DNA from: Burkholderiales bacterium
Lineage (GTDB): Bacteria > Pseudomonadota > Gammaproteobacteria > Burkholderiales > WYBJ01
NCBI GenBank assembly: GCA_020848435.1
Contig: JADLAC010000066.1
Location: 1-64,000 of the forward strand
Direction: 5' to 3'
DNA: 64,000 nt
A model generated the notes under the pieces. The model searched no databases, had not been told where the DNA came from, and saw nothing but the letters and a program-made list of their open reading frames with translations. Below are positions 18,797 through 28,013 of the stretch, one piece after another. Position 1 is the first letter of the stretch. Each line of letters opens with the position of its first letter. Position numbers and translations under genes: made by a program.

Positions 18797-20221
18797 ATGA
18801 GCCAAGGAACCATCGTTCAATGCATCGGCGCGGTGACCGACATCGCGTTTCCGCGCGAGTCCATGCCCAGGGTCTACGACGCATTGGTGCTCGCCGAATC
18901 GGGCGACAGCGGCTTCGCGGAAAAAGGCCTTACCTTCGAAGTCGAGCAGCAGTTGGGCGATGGCATCGTGCGCTGCATCGCGCTCGGCTCCTCGGACGGC
19001 CTGCGCCGCGGCATGGCGGTGCGTAATACCGGCGCGCCGATTTCGGTGCCGGTGGGCGCCGGCGTGCTGGGCCGGGTGATGGACGTGCTCGGCCGGCCGA
19101 TCGACGAGCGCGGTCCGATCCAGTCGGACGAGCGGCGCGCGATTCATCAGCCTGCGCCCAAGTTCGACGAGCTGTCGCCCTCGGTCGATCTGCTCGAGAC
19201 CGGTATCAAGGTGATCGACTTGATCTGTCCGTTCGCCAAGGGCGGGAAGGTCGGGTTGTTCGGCGGCGCGGGCGTCGGCAAGACGGTGAACATGCTCGAG
19301 CTCATCAACAACATCGCGAAGGAACACTCCGGTTTGTCGGTGTTCGCGGGGGTCGGCGAGCGCACGCGCGAAGGTAACGACTTCTATCACGAGATGTCGG
19401 AAGCCAAGGTCATCGTGCAGGAAGACTTGAGCCAGTCTAAGGTCGCGATGGTGTTCGGGCAGATGAACGAGCCGCCCGGCAACCGCCTGCGCGTCGGTCT
19501 TACCGGGCTCACCATGGCGGAGCGTTTCCGCGACGAAGGCCGCGACATTCTGTTCTTCGTCGACAACATCTACCGCTATACCTTGGCCGGGACGGAAGTC
19601 TCGGCCTTGCTCGGCCGAATGCCCTCCGCCGTCGGTTATCAGCCCACGCTCGCCGAGGAAATGGGCCGGCTGCAGGAGCGCATCACCTCGACCAAGGTCG
19701 GCTCGATCACCTCCATCCAGGCGGTGTACGTCCCGGCCGACGACTTGACCGATCCCTCGCCGGCGACCACCTTCGGGCACCTGGACGCCACCGTCGTGCT
19801 CTCGCGCGACATCGCCGCATTGGGCATCTATCCCGCGGTGGACCCGCTCGATTCCACGTCGCGCCAGATCGACCCCAACGTGGTGGGTGAAGACCACTAC
19901 AGCACCACGCGCGCAGTGCAGGCGACGTTGCAGCGCTACAAGGAATTGCGCGATATCATCGCCATCCTGGGCATGGACGAGCTGTCGCCCGAAGACAAGC
20001 TGGCGGTGTCGCGGGCGCGCAAGATCCAGCGCTTCCTGTCGCAACCCTTCCACGTGGCCGAGGTCTTCACCGGCTCGCCCGGGAAGTACGTATCGCTGAA
20101 AGACACCATCCGCGGCTTCAAGATGATCGTGAACGGCGAGTGCGACCACCTGCCGGAGCAGGCGTTCTACATGGTGGGGCCGATCGAAGAGGTGTTCGAG
20201 AAGGCGAAGTCGCTGCAGTAG
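18797..20221 (+). CDS. atpD: F-type ATP synthase subunit beta
   Basis: Catalytic subunit of F1, 474 residues. The P-loop GGAGVGKT is at 156-163, with GERTREGND near 190 and the DELSEED-type segment present as DELSPEDK. The ATG at 18797 (MSQGTIVQCIGAV) is chosen over an upstream in-frame start at 18761 because GGCGAG precedes it and the N-terminus matches the family. Confidence 0.97.
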   Translation: MSQGTIVQCIGAVTDIAFPRESMPRVYDALVLAESGDSGFAEKGLTFEVEQQLGDGIVRCIALGSSDGLRRGMAVRNTGAPISVPVGAGVLGRVMDVLGRPIDERGPIQSDERRAIHQPAPKFDELSPSVDLLETGIKVIDLICPFAKGGKVGLFGGAGVGKTVNMLELINNIAKEHSGLSVFAGVGERTREGNDFYHEMSEAKVIVQEDLSQSKVAMVFGQMNEPPGNRLRVGLTGLTMAERFRDEGRDILFFVDNIYRYTLAGTEVSALLGRMPSAVGYQPTLAEEMGRLQERITSTKVGSITSIQAVYVPADDLTDPSPATTFGHLDATVVLSRDIAALGIYPAVDPLDSTSRQIDPNVVGEDHYSTTRAVQATLQRYKELRDIIAILGMDELSPEDKLAVSRARKIQRFLSQPFHVAEVFTGSPGKYVSLKDTIRGFKMIVNGECDHLPEQAFYMVGPIEEVFEKAKSLQ

Positions 20222-20260
20222 GCGCAGCCATTCAAGCGAGCGGCGCGGAAAGAGCAAGCC

Positions 20261-20683
20261 ATGGCAAATACCATGCAGGTCGATGTCGTCAGCGCGGAGC
20301 AGCAGATCTTCTCCGGCGTCGCCGAATTCGTCGTGCTTCCTGGAGAAGTGGGCGAGCTCGGGGTATATCCGCGGCATACGCCGCTCATCACCCGCATCAA
20401 GCCCGGTACCGTTCGCATCCGCGTGCCGGAGCGGGACGAAGAAGAGCTGATCTTCGTCGCCGGCGGCATTCTGGAGGTGCAGCCGAACATGGTGACAGTG
20501 CTCGCGGACACGGCGATTCGGGGTCACGATCTCGACGAAGCCAAGGCGCTCGAGGCGCAGCAACGCGCCGAGGAGGCACGGCGCAGCGCCCAGGGCGCGC
20601 AAGAAATCGCCACCGTCGAGAGCGAGCTGGCGATGGTCGCCGCGCAGCTCGCCGCCATTCGCAAGCTGCGGCAAAAGAAGTGA
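20261..20683 (+). CDS. atpC: F-type ATP synthase subunit epsilon
   Basis: Regulatory and coupling subunit of 140 residues. The N-terminal beta sandwich (QVDVVSAEQQIFSG, LPGEVGELGVYPRHTPL) is followed by a two-helix C-terminal domain. Last gene of the operon; a strong terminator follows within 25 bp. Confidence 0.96.
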   Translation: MANTMQVDVVSAEQQIFSGVAEFVVLPGEVGELGVYPRHTPLITRIKPGTVRIRVPERDEEELIFVAGGILEVQPNMVTVLADTAIRGHDLDEAKALEAQQRAEEARRSAQGAQEIATVESELAMVAAQLAAIRKLRQKK

Positions 20684-20706
20684 GTGCCGCGCCTGCACAG
20701 GCGCGT

Positions 20707-20733
20707 GGGCAGCTTCGGCTGCCCTTTTGTTTT
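20707..20733 (+). terminator. Terminator of the atp operon
   Basis: A 7-bp stem GGGCAGC/GCTGCCC with the stable TTCG tetraloop (20714-20717) is followed by TTTTGTTTT. This is a textbook intrinsic terminator 23 bp past the atpC stop. Confidence 0.9.
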
Positions 20734-20962
20734 GCCGGCAGGCCCAGCGCCGATGCGCCTGGCTTGACTGCGCCATCGCCGCAACGATGCTTTGGCCCGC
20801 CATCGGCGCGGCGCTTCAAGCGCAGGGCCGAGGCTGGACTTTTGGCCCCAAAGCGACGAGCCTTGCATCAGGGCCCGGCGGGTTGACGATTCGGCGCGGT
20901 GTCGCTCCAGCCCCGCCGGCATCGTGACGCAATCGCGCTCCAGCTAGACGGATTCTCTTCTC

Positions 20963-22462
20963 TTGGCCGAGCCTGCACTCTACGATCTGGCCATCATCGG
21001 CGGGGGCATCAACGGCGCGGGCATCGCGCGCGACGCCGCGGGCCGCGGGTTGCGGGTGGCGTTGTTCGAGCAAGATGATCTTGCCAGCGCGACCAGCTCG
21101 GCGAGCAGCAAGCTCATCCACGGCGGACTGCGCTATCTCGAGCATTACGAGTTCAGGCTGGTGGCCGAGGCCCTGGCGGAACGCGAGACCTTGTTGCGCA
21201 TTGCGCCCCACCTCATTTCACCGCTCACCTTCGTTCTGCCATGGGTCGCCGGCATGCGCCCGCGCTGGATGCTGCGGCTCGGCTTGTGGCTCTACGATCA
21301 TCTGGCACGTAGAAGCGTCTTGCCCGCGGCACGGGCGGTCGCGTTCGCCGATTCCCCGCTGGGCGCGGGTCTGCGAGGCGACATTGCGCGCGGCTTCAGC
21401 TACTCCGACTGCCGGGTCGACGATGCCCGCCTGGTGGTGCTCAATTGCGTGGCGGCGCTACGGCGCGGTGCGATCATTGCCACGCGCGCGAAAGTGCTAA
21501 GTGCGGCGTGTGACGACGGCCTCTGGCGTCTCAGCGTGCACGGGCCGGCCGGGCGCTGCGAGCTTCGCGCCCGAGCGCTGGTGAATGCCGCCGGTCCATG
21601 GGTGCGATCGGTGTTGAGCGACGTGCTCGGCCGGGAACCCGGTCACCGCATTCGCCTGGTCAAGGGCAGCCACATCGTCACCGCCAGGCTCTACGAGGGT
21701 GATCACGCCTACATTCTGCAGAATGACGACGGACGGGTCGTGTTGGTGATCCCCTATCGCGGTCGCTATTCGTTGATCGGCACTACCGACATCGCGCACG
21801 CCGGGAAGCCCGAGGACGCCATCATTTCAGCCGACGAGATCGCGTATCTCTGCGCGGCGGTAAACCGCTACTTCCGGCGGACCTTGACCTCCGCCGACGT
21901 GCTTTGGAGCTTCAGCGGGGTGCGTCCCCTCTATGACGACGGTTCCGCAAATCCGTCGGAAGTCACCCGCGACTACAAGCTCATGCTCGATGCCGAGGCC
22001 GGAGCGCCCCTGCTCTCCATCTATGGGGGTAAGATCACGACCTACCGGCGGCTCGCGGAACATGCCCTGGAAATGCTGCGGCGCTGGTTTCCCGCGTTGA
22101 CGCCGCCCTGGACCGGGCGCGAATGCCTGCCGGGCGGTGACTTGCCGGACGGAATACATGCCTACGAAGCGCGGCTCGCCGATCGTTATTCTCAATTGCC
22201 CAAGGATTTGCTGGCCGCCCTTGCGGCGCGGCACGGCTCGCTGGCGAGCGCGATTCTGGGCGAGCGGCGTACCGTAGGCGATCTCGGAGCGTATTTCGGG
22301 GAATGTCTGTACGGCTGCGAAGTCGATCACTTCATCGACAACGAATGGGCACGTTCGGCCGACGACGTATTGTGGCGGCGCACTAAAGCGGGTCTCGCAT
22401 TAGACGATAATGCTCAGCAGGCGCTCGCCCGCTACATGGCGCGTCGCGGCGCATGCCGTTGA
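20963..22462 (+). CDS. glpD: Aerobic glycerol-3-phosphate dehydrogenase
   Basis: FAD enzyme at the inner membrane that oxidises glycerol-3-phosphate to dihydroxyacetone phosphate and passes electrons to quinone. It has 499 residues (501 in E. coli). The FAD motif IIGGGINGAGIARDAAGRG starts near 10, and SSKLIHGGLRYLEHYEF is a family signature. The start is a TTG at 20963, since no ATG or GTG lies upstream of the FAD motif in a sensible position; the Shine-Dalgarno is weak. The 279 bp before it holds the atpC terminator and GC-rich sequence with no clear promoter. Confidence 0.93.
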   Translation: MAEPALYDLAIIGGGINGAGIARDAAGRGLRVALFEQDDLASATSSASSKLIHGGLRYLEHYEFRLVAEALAERETLLRIAPHLISPLTFVLPWVAGMRPRWMLRLGLWLYDHLARRSVLPAARAVAFADSPLGAGLRGDIARGFSYSDCRVDDARLVVLNCVAALRRGAIIATRAKVLSAACDDGLWRLSVHGPAGRCELRARALVNAAGPWVRSVLSDVLGREPGHRIRLVKGSHIVTARLYEGDHAYILQNDDGRVVLVIPYRGRYSLIGTTDIAHAGKPEDAIISADEIAYLCAAVNRYFRRTLTSADVLWSFSGVRPLYDDGSANPSEVTRDYKLMLDAEAGAPLLSIYGGKITTYRRLAEHALEMLRRWFPALTPPWTGRECLPGGDLPDGIHAYEARLADRYSQLPKDLLAALAARHGSLASAILGERRTVGDLGAYFGECLYGCEVDHFIDNEWARSADDVLWRRTKAGLALDDNAQQALARYMARRGACR

Positions 22463-22513
22463 AGGCGCGCGTTCCCTGACCCGATTTCTATTGCTTCCTT
22501 GCCGGAAATCGAC

Positions 22514-23884
22514 ATGACAGCAGCGTTGAATGTGGTAGTGCTCGCGGCGGGCATGGGCAAGCGCATGCGCTCCAGGCTGCCGAAAGTGCTGCATCCCTTG
22601 GCGGGGCGGCCCCTGCTCGAGCACGTCATCGAGGCGGCCCGGGCGCTCAAGCCGGGCCGGATTTGTGTCGTCTACGGCCATGGCGGCGAAACGGTGCCGC
22701 GCGCGATTCAAGGCGCGGATCTCGTATTCGCGTTACAGGAGCCCCAGCGCGGCACGGGTCACGCCGTCCAGCAGGCGCTCCCCGAATTGGCTCCGGATGC
22801 TGCCACGCTCGTGCTCTACGGCGATGTCCCTTTGGTGCGACCCGAGACTCTGACGAGCTTGATCGAGGCGAGCGGCGACGGGCTCGGCGTGCTCACAGTG
22901 GCGCTCGAAGACCCCACGGGATACGGCCGGATACTGCGCGACCGCGAGGGTCGCATCACCGGGATCGTCGAGGACAAGGACGCCTCCCCGGCACAGAGGG
23001 CGGTGCGGGAGGTCAATACCGGCATCATGCTCTTGCCCGCGGCGCGCGCCGCGCGCTGGCTCGGTGCGCTGAAGAACGATAACGCGCAGGGCGAGTATTA
23101 CCTTACCGACGTGATCGGGCTTGCCCTGGGCGACGCCGTGCCGGTAAAGGGTTTCCAATGTGGCAGCGAATGGGAAGCCTTGGGCGTCAACAGCAAGGCG
23201 CAGTTGGCGCAATTGGAGCGCATCTTTCAGCGCAGGCAGGCCGAGTTGCTGCTCGCGCAGGGCGTCACCCTCGCCGACCCGGCGCGGATCGATGTTCGCG
23301 GCAGCTTGAGCGCAGGCGACGATGTGCGCATCGACGTGAGCTGCGTGTTCGAGGGTTCGGTGCGCCTGGGCAACGACGTCTCGATCGGCGCGAACTGCGT
23401 GCTGAGCAATGTCACCGTCGCCGACGGCACCGAGATACTGCCCTTCTGCCACATCGACGGCGCCGAAATCGGCGCCCGCTGCCGGATGGGACCGTTCTCG
23501 CGCATCCGCCCCGGCGCGCGGCTCGGCGACGAGGTGCACATCGGCAACTTCGTCGAAGTGAAGGCGAGCGAGCTCGGCCACGGCTCCAAGGCCAACCACC
23601 TCGCCTACGTCGGCGACAGCGTCATCGGCAGCAACGTCAACATCGGCGCCGGCACCATCACCTGCAACTTCGACGGCGCGTACAAGCACCGTACCGTCAT
23701 AGAAGACGAGGTTCATATCGGATCGGACGTGCAGCTCGTGGCACCCGTCACCGTCGGGCGCGGCGCGACGGTCGGCGCCGGTACCACGGTGTGGCGCGAC
23801 GTGCCTCCCGGGGGCTTGGTGCTCAACAGCAAGGACCAGGTCCATCGGCCGCAATGGCAGCGTCCGCGCAAGAAGCAGCCGTGA
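22514..23884 (+). CDS. glmU: Bifunctional GlcNAc-1-P uridyltransferase / GlcN-1-P acetyltransferase
   Basis: Makes UDP-GlcNAc for peptidoglycan and LPS. It has 456 residues. The N-terminal pyrophosphorylase has LAAGMGKRMRSRLPKVLHPL near 10-29. The C-terminal half is a left-handed beta-helix acetyltransferase with hexapeptide repeats and the NIGAGTITCNFDG segment. The ATG at 22514 has GGAAATCGAC upstream; a TTG at 22499 is less likely. It precedes glmS, the earlier enzyme of the same pathway. Confidence 0.96.
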   Translation: MTAALNVVVLAAGMGKRMRSRLPKVLHPLAGRPLLEHVIEAARALKPGRICVVYGHGGETVPRAIQGADLVFALQEPQRGTGHAVQQALPELAPDAATLVLYGDVPLVRPETLTSLIEASGDGLGVLTVALEDPTGYGRILRDREGRITGIVEDKDASPAQRAVREVNTGIMLLPAARAARWLGALKNDNAQGEYYLTDVIGLALGDAVPVKGFQCGSEWEALGVNSKAQLAQLERIFQRRQAELLLAQGVTLADPARIDVRGSLSAGDDVRIDVSCVFEGSVRLGNDVSIGANCVLSNVTVADGTEILPFCHIDGAEIGARCRMGPFSRIRPGARLGDEVHIGNFVEVKASELGHGSKANHLAYVGDSVIGSNVNIGAGTITCNFDGAYKHRTVIEDEVHIGSDVQLVAPVTVGRGATVGAGTTVWRDVPPGGLVLNSKDQVHRPQWQRPRKKQP

Positions 23885-24146
23885 TCGCTTCCCGCCCGAG
23901 GGGATCATTCGGTGCGCGCTGCGGGCTGCAAGCGTCGCCCGCTCGGACAGCCGGCCGCCGGCGAGGTCGCGCAATGAGGCGCAGCGCGTCGCGATGTATG
24001 CAGCGCTTGAGCGGTGGGCACGGAGCTTGCCTGCGGTATCGGCGTTTTTTCCAGAAACGCAGCCACGCGCAGTTCCGCGTCCTCGCCCTTCATCCCGGAA
24101 TGCGGCCATCGCGATCGGCATCGCGCCTAGCAGGGAGCCAGCGTAT

Positions 24147-25973
24147 ATGTGTGGAATCGTGGGTGCGGCTTCGCGCCGCAATATCGTACCCGTCCTGATC
24201 GAGGGCTTGCGCCGACTCGAGTACCGCGGTTATGACTCCGCGGGCTTGGCCATCGTCAATGACGGCCTGAAGCGATTGCGCTCCACCGGGCGCGTGGCGG
24301 ATCTCGCCGATCGCGCGCGCAGCACGGCGGTGGAAGGCGCGCTGGGGATCGCGCATACGCGCTGGGCCACCCACGGCGCACCGAGCGAGCGCAATGCCCA
24401 CCCGCACGTGAGCGGCGACTTGGCGGTGGTGCACAACGGCATCATCGAGAACCACGATGCCATGCGCCGCGAGCTGAAGGCCCAAGGCTACGAGTTCGTC
24501 TCCGATACCGATACCGAGGTGATCGCGCACCTGGTGGAGTCGCTGCGCCGGCAAGGACACGATCTGTTCGATGCCACGCGCGCGGCGGTGGCGAAGCTCG
24601 AAGGCGCCTACGCCATCGCGGTCGTGTGTGCGAATGCGCCCGATACGCTGATCGTCGCGCGCAAGGGCGCGCCGTTGCTGCTCGGTCTGGGTGAGGGCGA
24701 GAATTTCGCCGCATCCGACGTCTCGGCCCTGCTGCAGGTGACGCAGCGCGTGATCTACCTGGAAGAAGGCGATTGCGCCGTATTGTCCACCGGCGGATTC
24801 CGGATCAAGGACAGTGCCGGCCAGCCGGTCGAGCGCCAGGTGCACGTAAGTCAGCTCTCCGCGCAGTCGATCGAGCTCGGACCTCACCAGCACTACATGC
24901 AAAAGGAGATCTTCGAGCAGCCGGGCGCGGTCGCCAACACCCTCGAGAACGTGTCTGGCGCTCGCTCCCTCCAGCCCGAGCTGTTCGGGGTCGAGGCGGC
25001 GCAGCTTTTCAAGGGCGTTACGTCGGTCAACATCGTCGCCTGCGGCACGAGCTACCACGCAGGGGTGGTTGCGCGCTACTGGATCGAGAGCGTGGCCGGG
25101 CTTCCCTGCAACGTGGAGATCGCCAGCGAGTATCGTTATCGCGCCAGCGTGGCCGATCCGACGGGGTTGTTCGTCACCATCTCACAGTCCGGTGAGACGG
25201 CCGACACGCTGGCCGCGCTGGCGCACGCAACCGCCATGGGCTACGAGCGCACGCTCACCATCTGCAACGTGCCGGAATCGGCGCTCATGCGCCAATCGCG
25301 CCTGCGCTACCTGACGCGTGCCGGGCCCGAGATCGGCGTCGCCTCGACCAAGGCGTTCACGACCCAGCTCGCATCGCTGTTCCTGCTCACGCTGGTGCTC
25401 GCGCGCTGCCGCGACCGGCTCTCGCCCGAGGCCGAAGCGCGCCATCTCGCCGCTTTACGCCACCTGCCGGCTGCGTTGCAGGTCGTGCTCCAGGTCGAGA
25501 AGAGCGTCGCCGAGTGGGCGAGGCGTTTCGCGTCGAAACACCACGCGCTTTTTCTGGGACGCGGCATCCACTACCCGATCGCCATGGAGGGCGCGCTGAA
25601 GCTGAAGGAAATCTCCTACATCCATGCCGAAGCCTACGCCGCTGGGGAGCTGAAACACGGCCCGCTGGCGCTGGTGGATGCGGACATGCCGGTGGTGACG
25701 GTGGCGCCGAACGACGCGCTTTTGGAGAAGCTCAAATCGAATATGCAGGAAGTGCGGGCCCGCGGCGGCGAGCTCTATGTATTCGCCGACGACGATACCC
25801 ACATCGAGGAGTCCGACGGGGTACACGTCATCAAGCTCACCGATCATGCCGGCTTGCTTTCCCCCATATTGCACGTGGTCCCGCTGCAACTGCTCGCCTA
25901 TCACGCGGCGCTGCAAAAAGGCACGGACGTGGACAAGCCGCGCAACCTCGCGAAGTCCGTGACCGTGGAGTGA
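24147..25973 (+). CDS. glmS: Glutamine-fructose-6-phosphate aminotransferase
   Basis: Makes glucosamine-6-phosphate from fructose-6-phosphate and glutamine. It has 608 residues. It begins MCGIVGAASR, where Cys2 becomes the N-terminal nucleophile of the glutaminase domain after methionine removal. Two SIS domains follow (TISQSGETADTLAAL, IGVASTKAFTTQ) and the protein ends DKPRNLAKSVTVE. The upstream open frame is not needed, since Cys must be exposed. The 262-bp gap after glmU shows no glmS ribozyme-like or other recognisable element. Convergent with the DsbA-like gene. Confidence 0.96.
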   Translation: MCGIVGAASRRNIVPVLIEGLRRLEYRGYDSAGLAIVNDGLKRLRSTGRVADLADRARSTAVEGALGIAHTRWATHGAPSERNAHPHVSGDLAVVHNGIIENHDAMRRELKAQGYEFVSDTDTEVIAHLVESLRRQGHDLFDATRAAVAKLEGAYAIAVVCANAPDTLIVARKGAPLLLGLGEGENFAASDVSALLQVTQRVIYLEEGDCAVLSTGGFRIKDSAGQPVERQVHVSQLSAQSIELGPHQHYMQKEIFEQPGAVANTLENVSGARSLQPELFGVEAAQLFKGVTSVNIVACGTSYHAGVVARYWIESVAGLPCNVEIASEYRYRASVADPTGLFVTISQSGETADTLAALAHATAMGYERTLTICNVPESALMRQSRLRYLTRAGPEIGVASTKAFTTQLASLFLLTLVLARCRDRLSPEAEARHLAALRHLPAALQVVLQVEKSVAEWARRFASKHHALFLGRGIHYPIAMEGALKLKEISYIHAEAYAAGELKHGPLALVDADMPVVTVAPNDALLEKLKSNMQEVRARGGELYVFADDDTHIEESDGVHVIKLTDHAGLLSPILHVVPLQLLAYHAALQKGTDVDKPRNLAKSVTVE

Positions 25974-25986
25974 ACGACGTTCGGCC

Positions 25987-26628
25987 TCATCTCCTGGCAC
26001 GCACCAGGCCGATCAAAGACTGCGCGACTGGCACCACCAGCTTGACGTCGTCGGTCATGCCGCTCGAGGTGAGATAGCGGCCATTGACGACGACCGAAGG
26101 TGTGCCTTCGATAGCATACAGCTCGGTCATGCGGCGCGCCTGCTCCACCTTGCGCGTGGTCTCGGCCGAATGATAGAGGTCGAGCCACTTCTGCCGATCC
26201 AGGCCTTGGCGCCGCGCCCAGTCCGCCATGACCTCCGGCGTGCTCAGGTGCAGCTCCTCGTCGTGGTAAGCCTTGTACACCTCTTCGTGCAGGCGCTCGA
26301 CTTCGCCGAGCGCCTCCAGCGTGTAATACGTGCGCGCGAGCGGCACCCAGCTATCGCGCCGCACGGCGGGCACGCGGCGAAACACCACGTCCGCGGGTAG
26401 CGCTTTGCGCCAGCTCTCGAGCATGGGCCGCAACTGATTGCAGAACGGACAGCCGTAGAAGAAGAAATCGATGACCTCGATGCGCGCGCCGTCGGCGAGC
26501 GGCTGCTGCGCGATCTCGCGATAGTTCTTGCCGAGACTGAGCGCCACCGTCGCGCCGGTTTGGGCCTGCGCGGCGCAGGCGGTCGCGATGCACAGCCCGC
26601 ACACGAGCGCTCGGACGATCGCCAGCAT
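25987..26628 (-). CDS. DsbA-family thiol:disulfide oxidoreductase (CPFC type)
   Basis: Predicted periplasmic disulfide-forming enzyme of 213 residues. A signal peptide (about residues 1-22, ending AAQA) is followed by the thioredoxin fold with active site C60-P-F-C63 and cis-proline loop GTPSVVV. It is a tandem paralogue of the next gene: both share the FRR.P..R.SWVPL.RTYY core. CPFC, rather than CPHC, is found in DsbL-type enzymes and may change redox potential. GAGGGAAGC precedes the ATG. Whether it serves a particular substrate cannot be told here. Confidence 0.85.
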   Translation of the reverse strand: MLAIVRALVCGLCIATACAAQAQTGATVALSLGKNYREIAQQPLADGARIEVIDFFFYGCPFCNQLRPMLESWRKALPADVVFRRVPAVRRDSWVPLARTYYTLEALGEVERLHEEVYKAYHDEELHLSTPEVMADWARRQGLDRQKWLDLYHSAETTRKVEQARRMTELYAIEGTPSVVVNGRYLTSSGMTDDVKLVVPVAQSLIGLVRARR

Positions 26629-26647
26629 GGTCGCTTCCCTCGCGGGG

Positions 26648-27325
26648 TTAACTCTTCTTGCCGCCGGGGGCGTTGCGCGCCATCGCCACCAGGTCGTTCA
26701 AGACCTGGGTGAAGCGCTGGTAGTTGATCGAGTTGTCGGCGTTCAACGTCATCGACGGACCCGTCATGTAGCGCCCCGCGACGACGATCGAAGGCGTGCC
26801 GGTGATGCCGTAGGCCCGCGTGAGCTGCAACGAGCGCTGCGTCTTGGTCTGGACGGCGAACGAGTCGTAAGCCTCGCCCAGCTTCCTGGTGTCGATGCCG
26901 CGCCTGCCTGCCCAGTCGAGCAGCAGCTTGCGGTCGCCGAGGTTGACGTTCTGCTGATGCACCGCGCTGAACACTTCGTCGTGGAACTTGTCGAGCGCGC
27001 CGATCGCTTCCAACGCATAATACGTGCGGGTGAGCGGGACCCACGACTCGCGAAAGATGGTGGGCATGCGGCGGAACTCGACGTCCTTGGGTGCCGCCTT
27101 GAGCCACGCCTTGAGCGCGGGTTGCAGGTTGTAGCAATGAGGGCAGCCATAGTAGAAGAACTCGATCACTTCCACCTTGCCGCTCGCGGGCTCGAGCGGC
27201 GGCTGGGCCGGCTCGACCAGCGTGTATTCCTTGTCTTTGACCGGTGCCGACGCGCCGTAGGCGCCCGTCGCCGCGGTGACAAACGCCAGCGCGCTCAGCG
27301 CCGCAACCATCCACTTGCCGATCAT
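26648..27325 (-). CDS. dsbA: Thiol:disulfide interchange protein DsbA
   Basis: Periplasmic oxidase that donates disulfides to secreted proteins. It has 225 residues, with a signal peptide ending near GAYGA, active site C61-P-H-C64 and cis-proline loop TGTPSIVV. GAGGAG precedes the ATG. It is upstream of its CPFC paralogue in the same orientation with a 19-bp gap, so the two form a likely operon. LptD, encoded in this window, is a known type of DsbA substrate. Confidence 0.92.
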   Translation of the reverse strand: MIGKWMVAALSALAFVTAATGAYGASAPVKDKEYTLVEPAQPPLEPASGKVEVIEFFYYGCPHCYNLQPALKAWLKAAPKDVEFRRMPTIFRESWVPLTRTYYALEAIGALDKFHDEVFSAVHQQNVNLGDRKLLLDWAGRRGIDTRKLGEAYDSFAVQTKTQRSLQLTRAYGITGTPSIVVAGRYMTGPSMTLNADNSINYQRFTQVLNDLVAMARNAPGGKKS

Positions 27326-27361
27326 CGCTTCTCCTCGTATCCGTGCGCTCGCCGCAGCGGA

Positions 27362-27970
27362 TCAGTTCGCCGTTTCGCGCCCCTTGATCAGAGTGCTCTC
27401 GATGCCGTTTTGTTTCAGCGTCTCGCGCGCGCGGTTGACTTCGTCCACGCGGCTGTAGGGGCCGATGCGCACGCGGTGCAAAGGCCCGCGTTCGGGGGAG
27501 GCATGGGTCTGGATGGTGGCCTCTATGCCGAGCAGGGCGAGGCGGGCCTTCATATTGTCCGCGTCGGCCAAGCCCTGGAAGGCGCCCGCTTGCAGGTAGA
27601 AGATCTCCTTGGCCTCCGCCGCCGCGGGAGGCGGGGGCTCGACTGCCGGCTTTCCCTTCGCGCCTTCGTCAGCGCCCGGCAGAATGCTGTAGAAATCGAA
27701 GCGCGGCTTGTCTTCCGCTTTCGCGCTGAGGTCGCGCGTTTTCTCCTTCGGGGCGGCCTTGCCCGGATCGGGTTTGACCGGCGCGCTCGGCTCGCTTGGC
27801 TTGCTGCGCGACAGGAACGCGCCCGGAATCTTGTTGAGGTAGATCGCGACGGCCAGCGCGATACCCAGGCCGAGCAGCAAGCCGATCAGTATACCGACGA
27901 GCAAGGAGCTGCCTGAGCCCGACGCGGGCGACCTGCGGTTGCGTGCTGCGGGTTTGTAGTCTCGGGTCAT
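27362..27970 (-). CDS. SPOR-domain membrane protein (FtsN-like)
   Basis: A 202-residue protein with a short cytoplasmic N-terminus, one membrane helix at about 21-45 (LLVGILIGLLLGLGIALAVAIYL), a Pro/Lys-rich linker and a C-terminal SPOR domain (FYLQAGAFQGLADADNMKARL to the end). SPOR domains bind denuded septal peptidoglycan, so a division role is likely. The same kind of gene sits next to argS in many betaproteobacteria. It is much shorter than E. coli FtsN, so I leave the symbol empty. Confidence 0.85.
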   Translation of the reverse strand: MTRDYKPAARNRRSPASGSGSSLLVGILIGLLLGLGIALAVAIYLNKIPGAFLSRSKPSEPSAPVKPDPGKAAPKEKTRDLSAKAEDKPRFDFYSILPGADEGAKGKPAVEPPPPAAAEAKEIFYLQAGAFQGLADADNMKARLALLGIEATIQTHASPERGPLHRVRIGPYSRVDEVNRARETLKQNGIESTLIKGRETAN

Positions 27971-28013
27971 GGCCCGGCGAAGGACAGGGAACGATCGGCG
28001 TTCCTGCGCGATA

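Noticed and set aside
20734..20962. Gene or small RNA between the atpC terminator and glpD
   Set aside because: One long-range complementary pair (20747-20755 with 20801-20809) exists, but there is no compact hairpin, terminator or convincing reading frame.
23885..24146. glmS ribozyme or other riboswitch in the glmU-glmS gap
   Set aside because: No recognisable ribozyme core or conserved fold is visible, and the glmS ribozyme is known mainly from Gram-positive bacteria.
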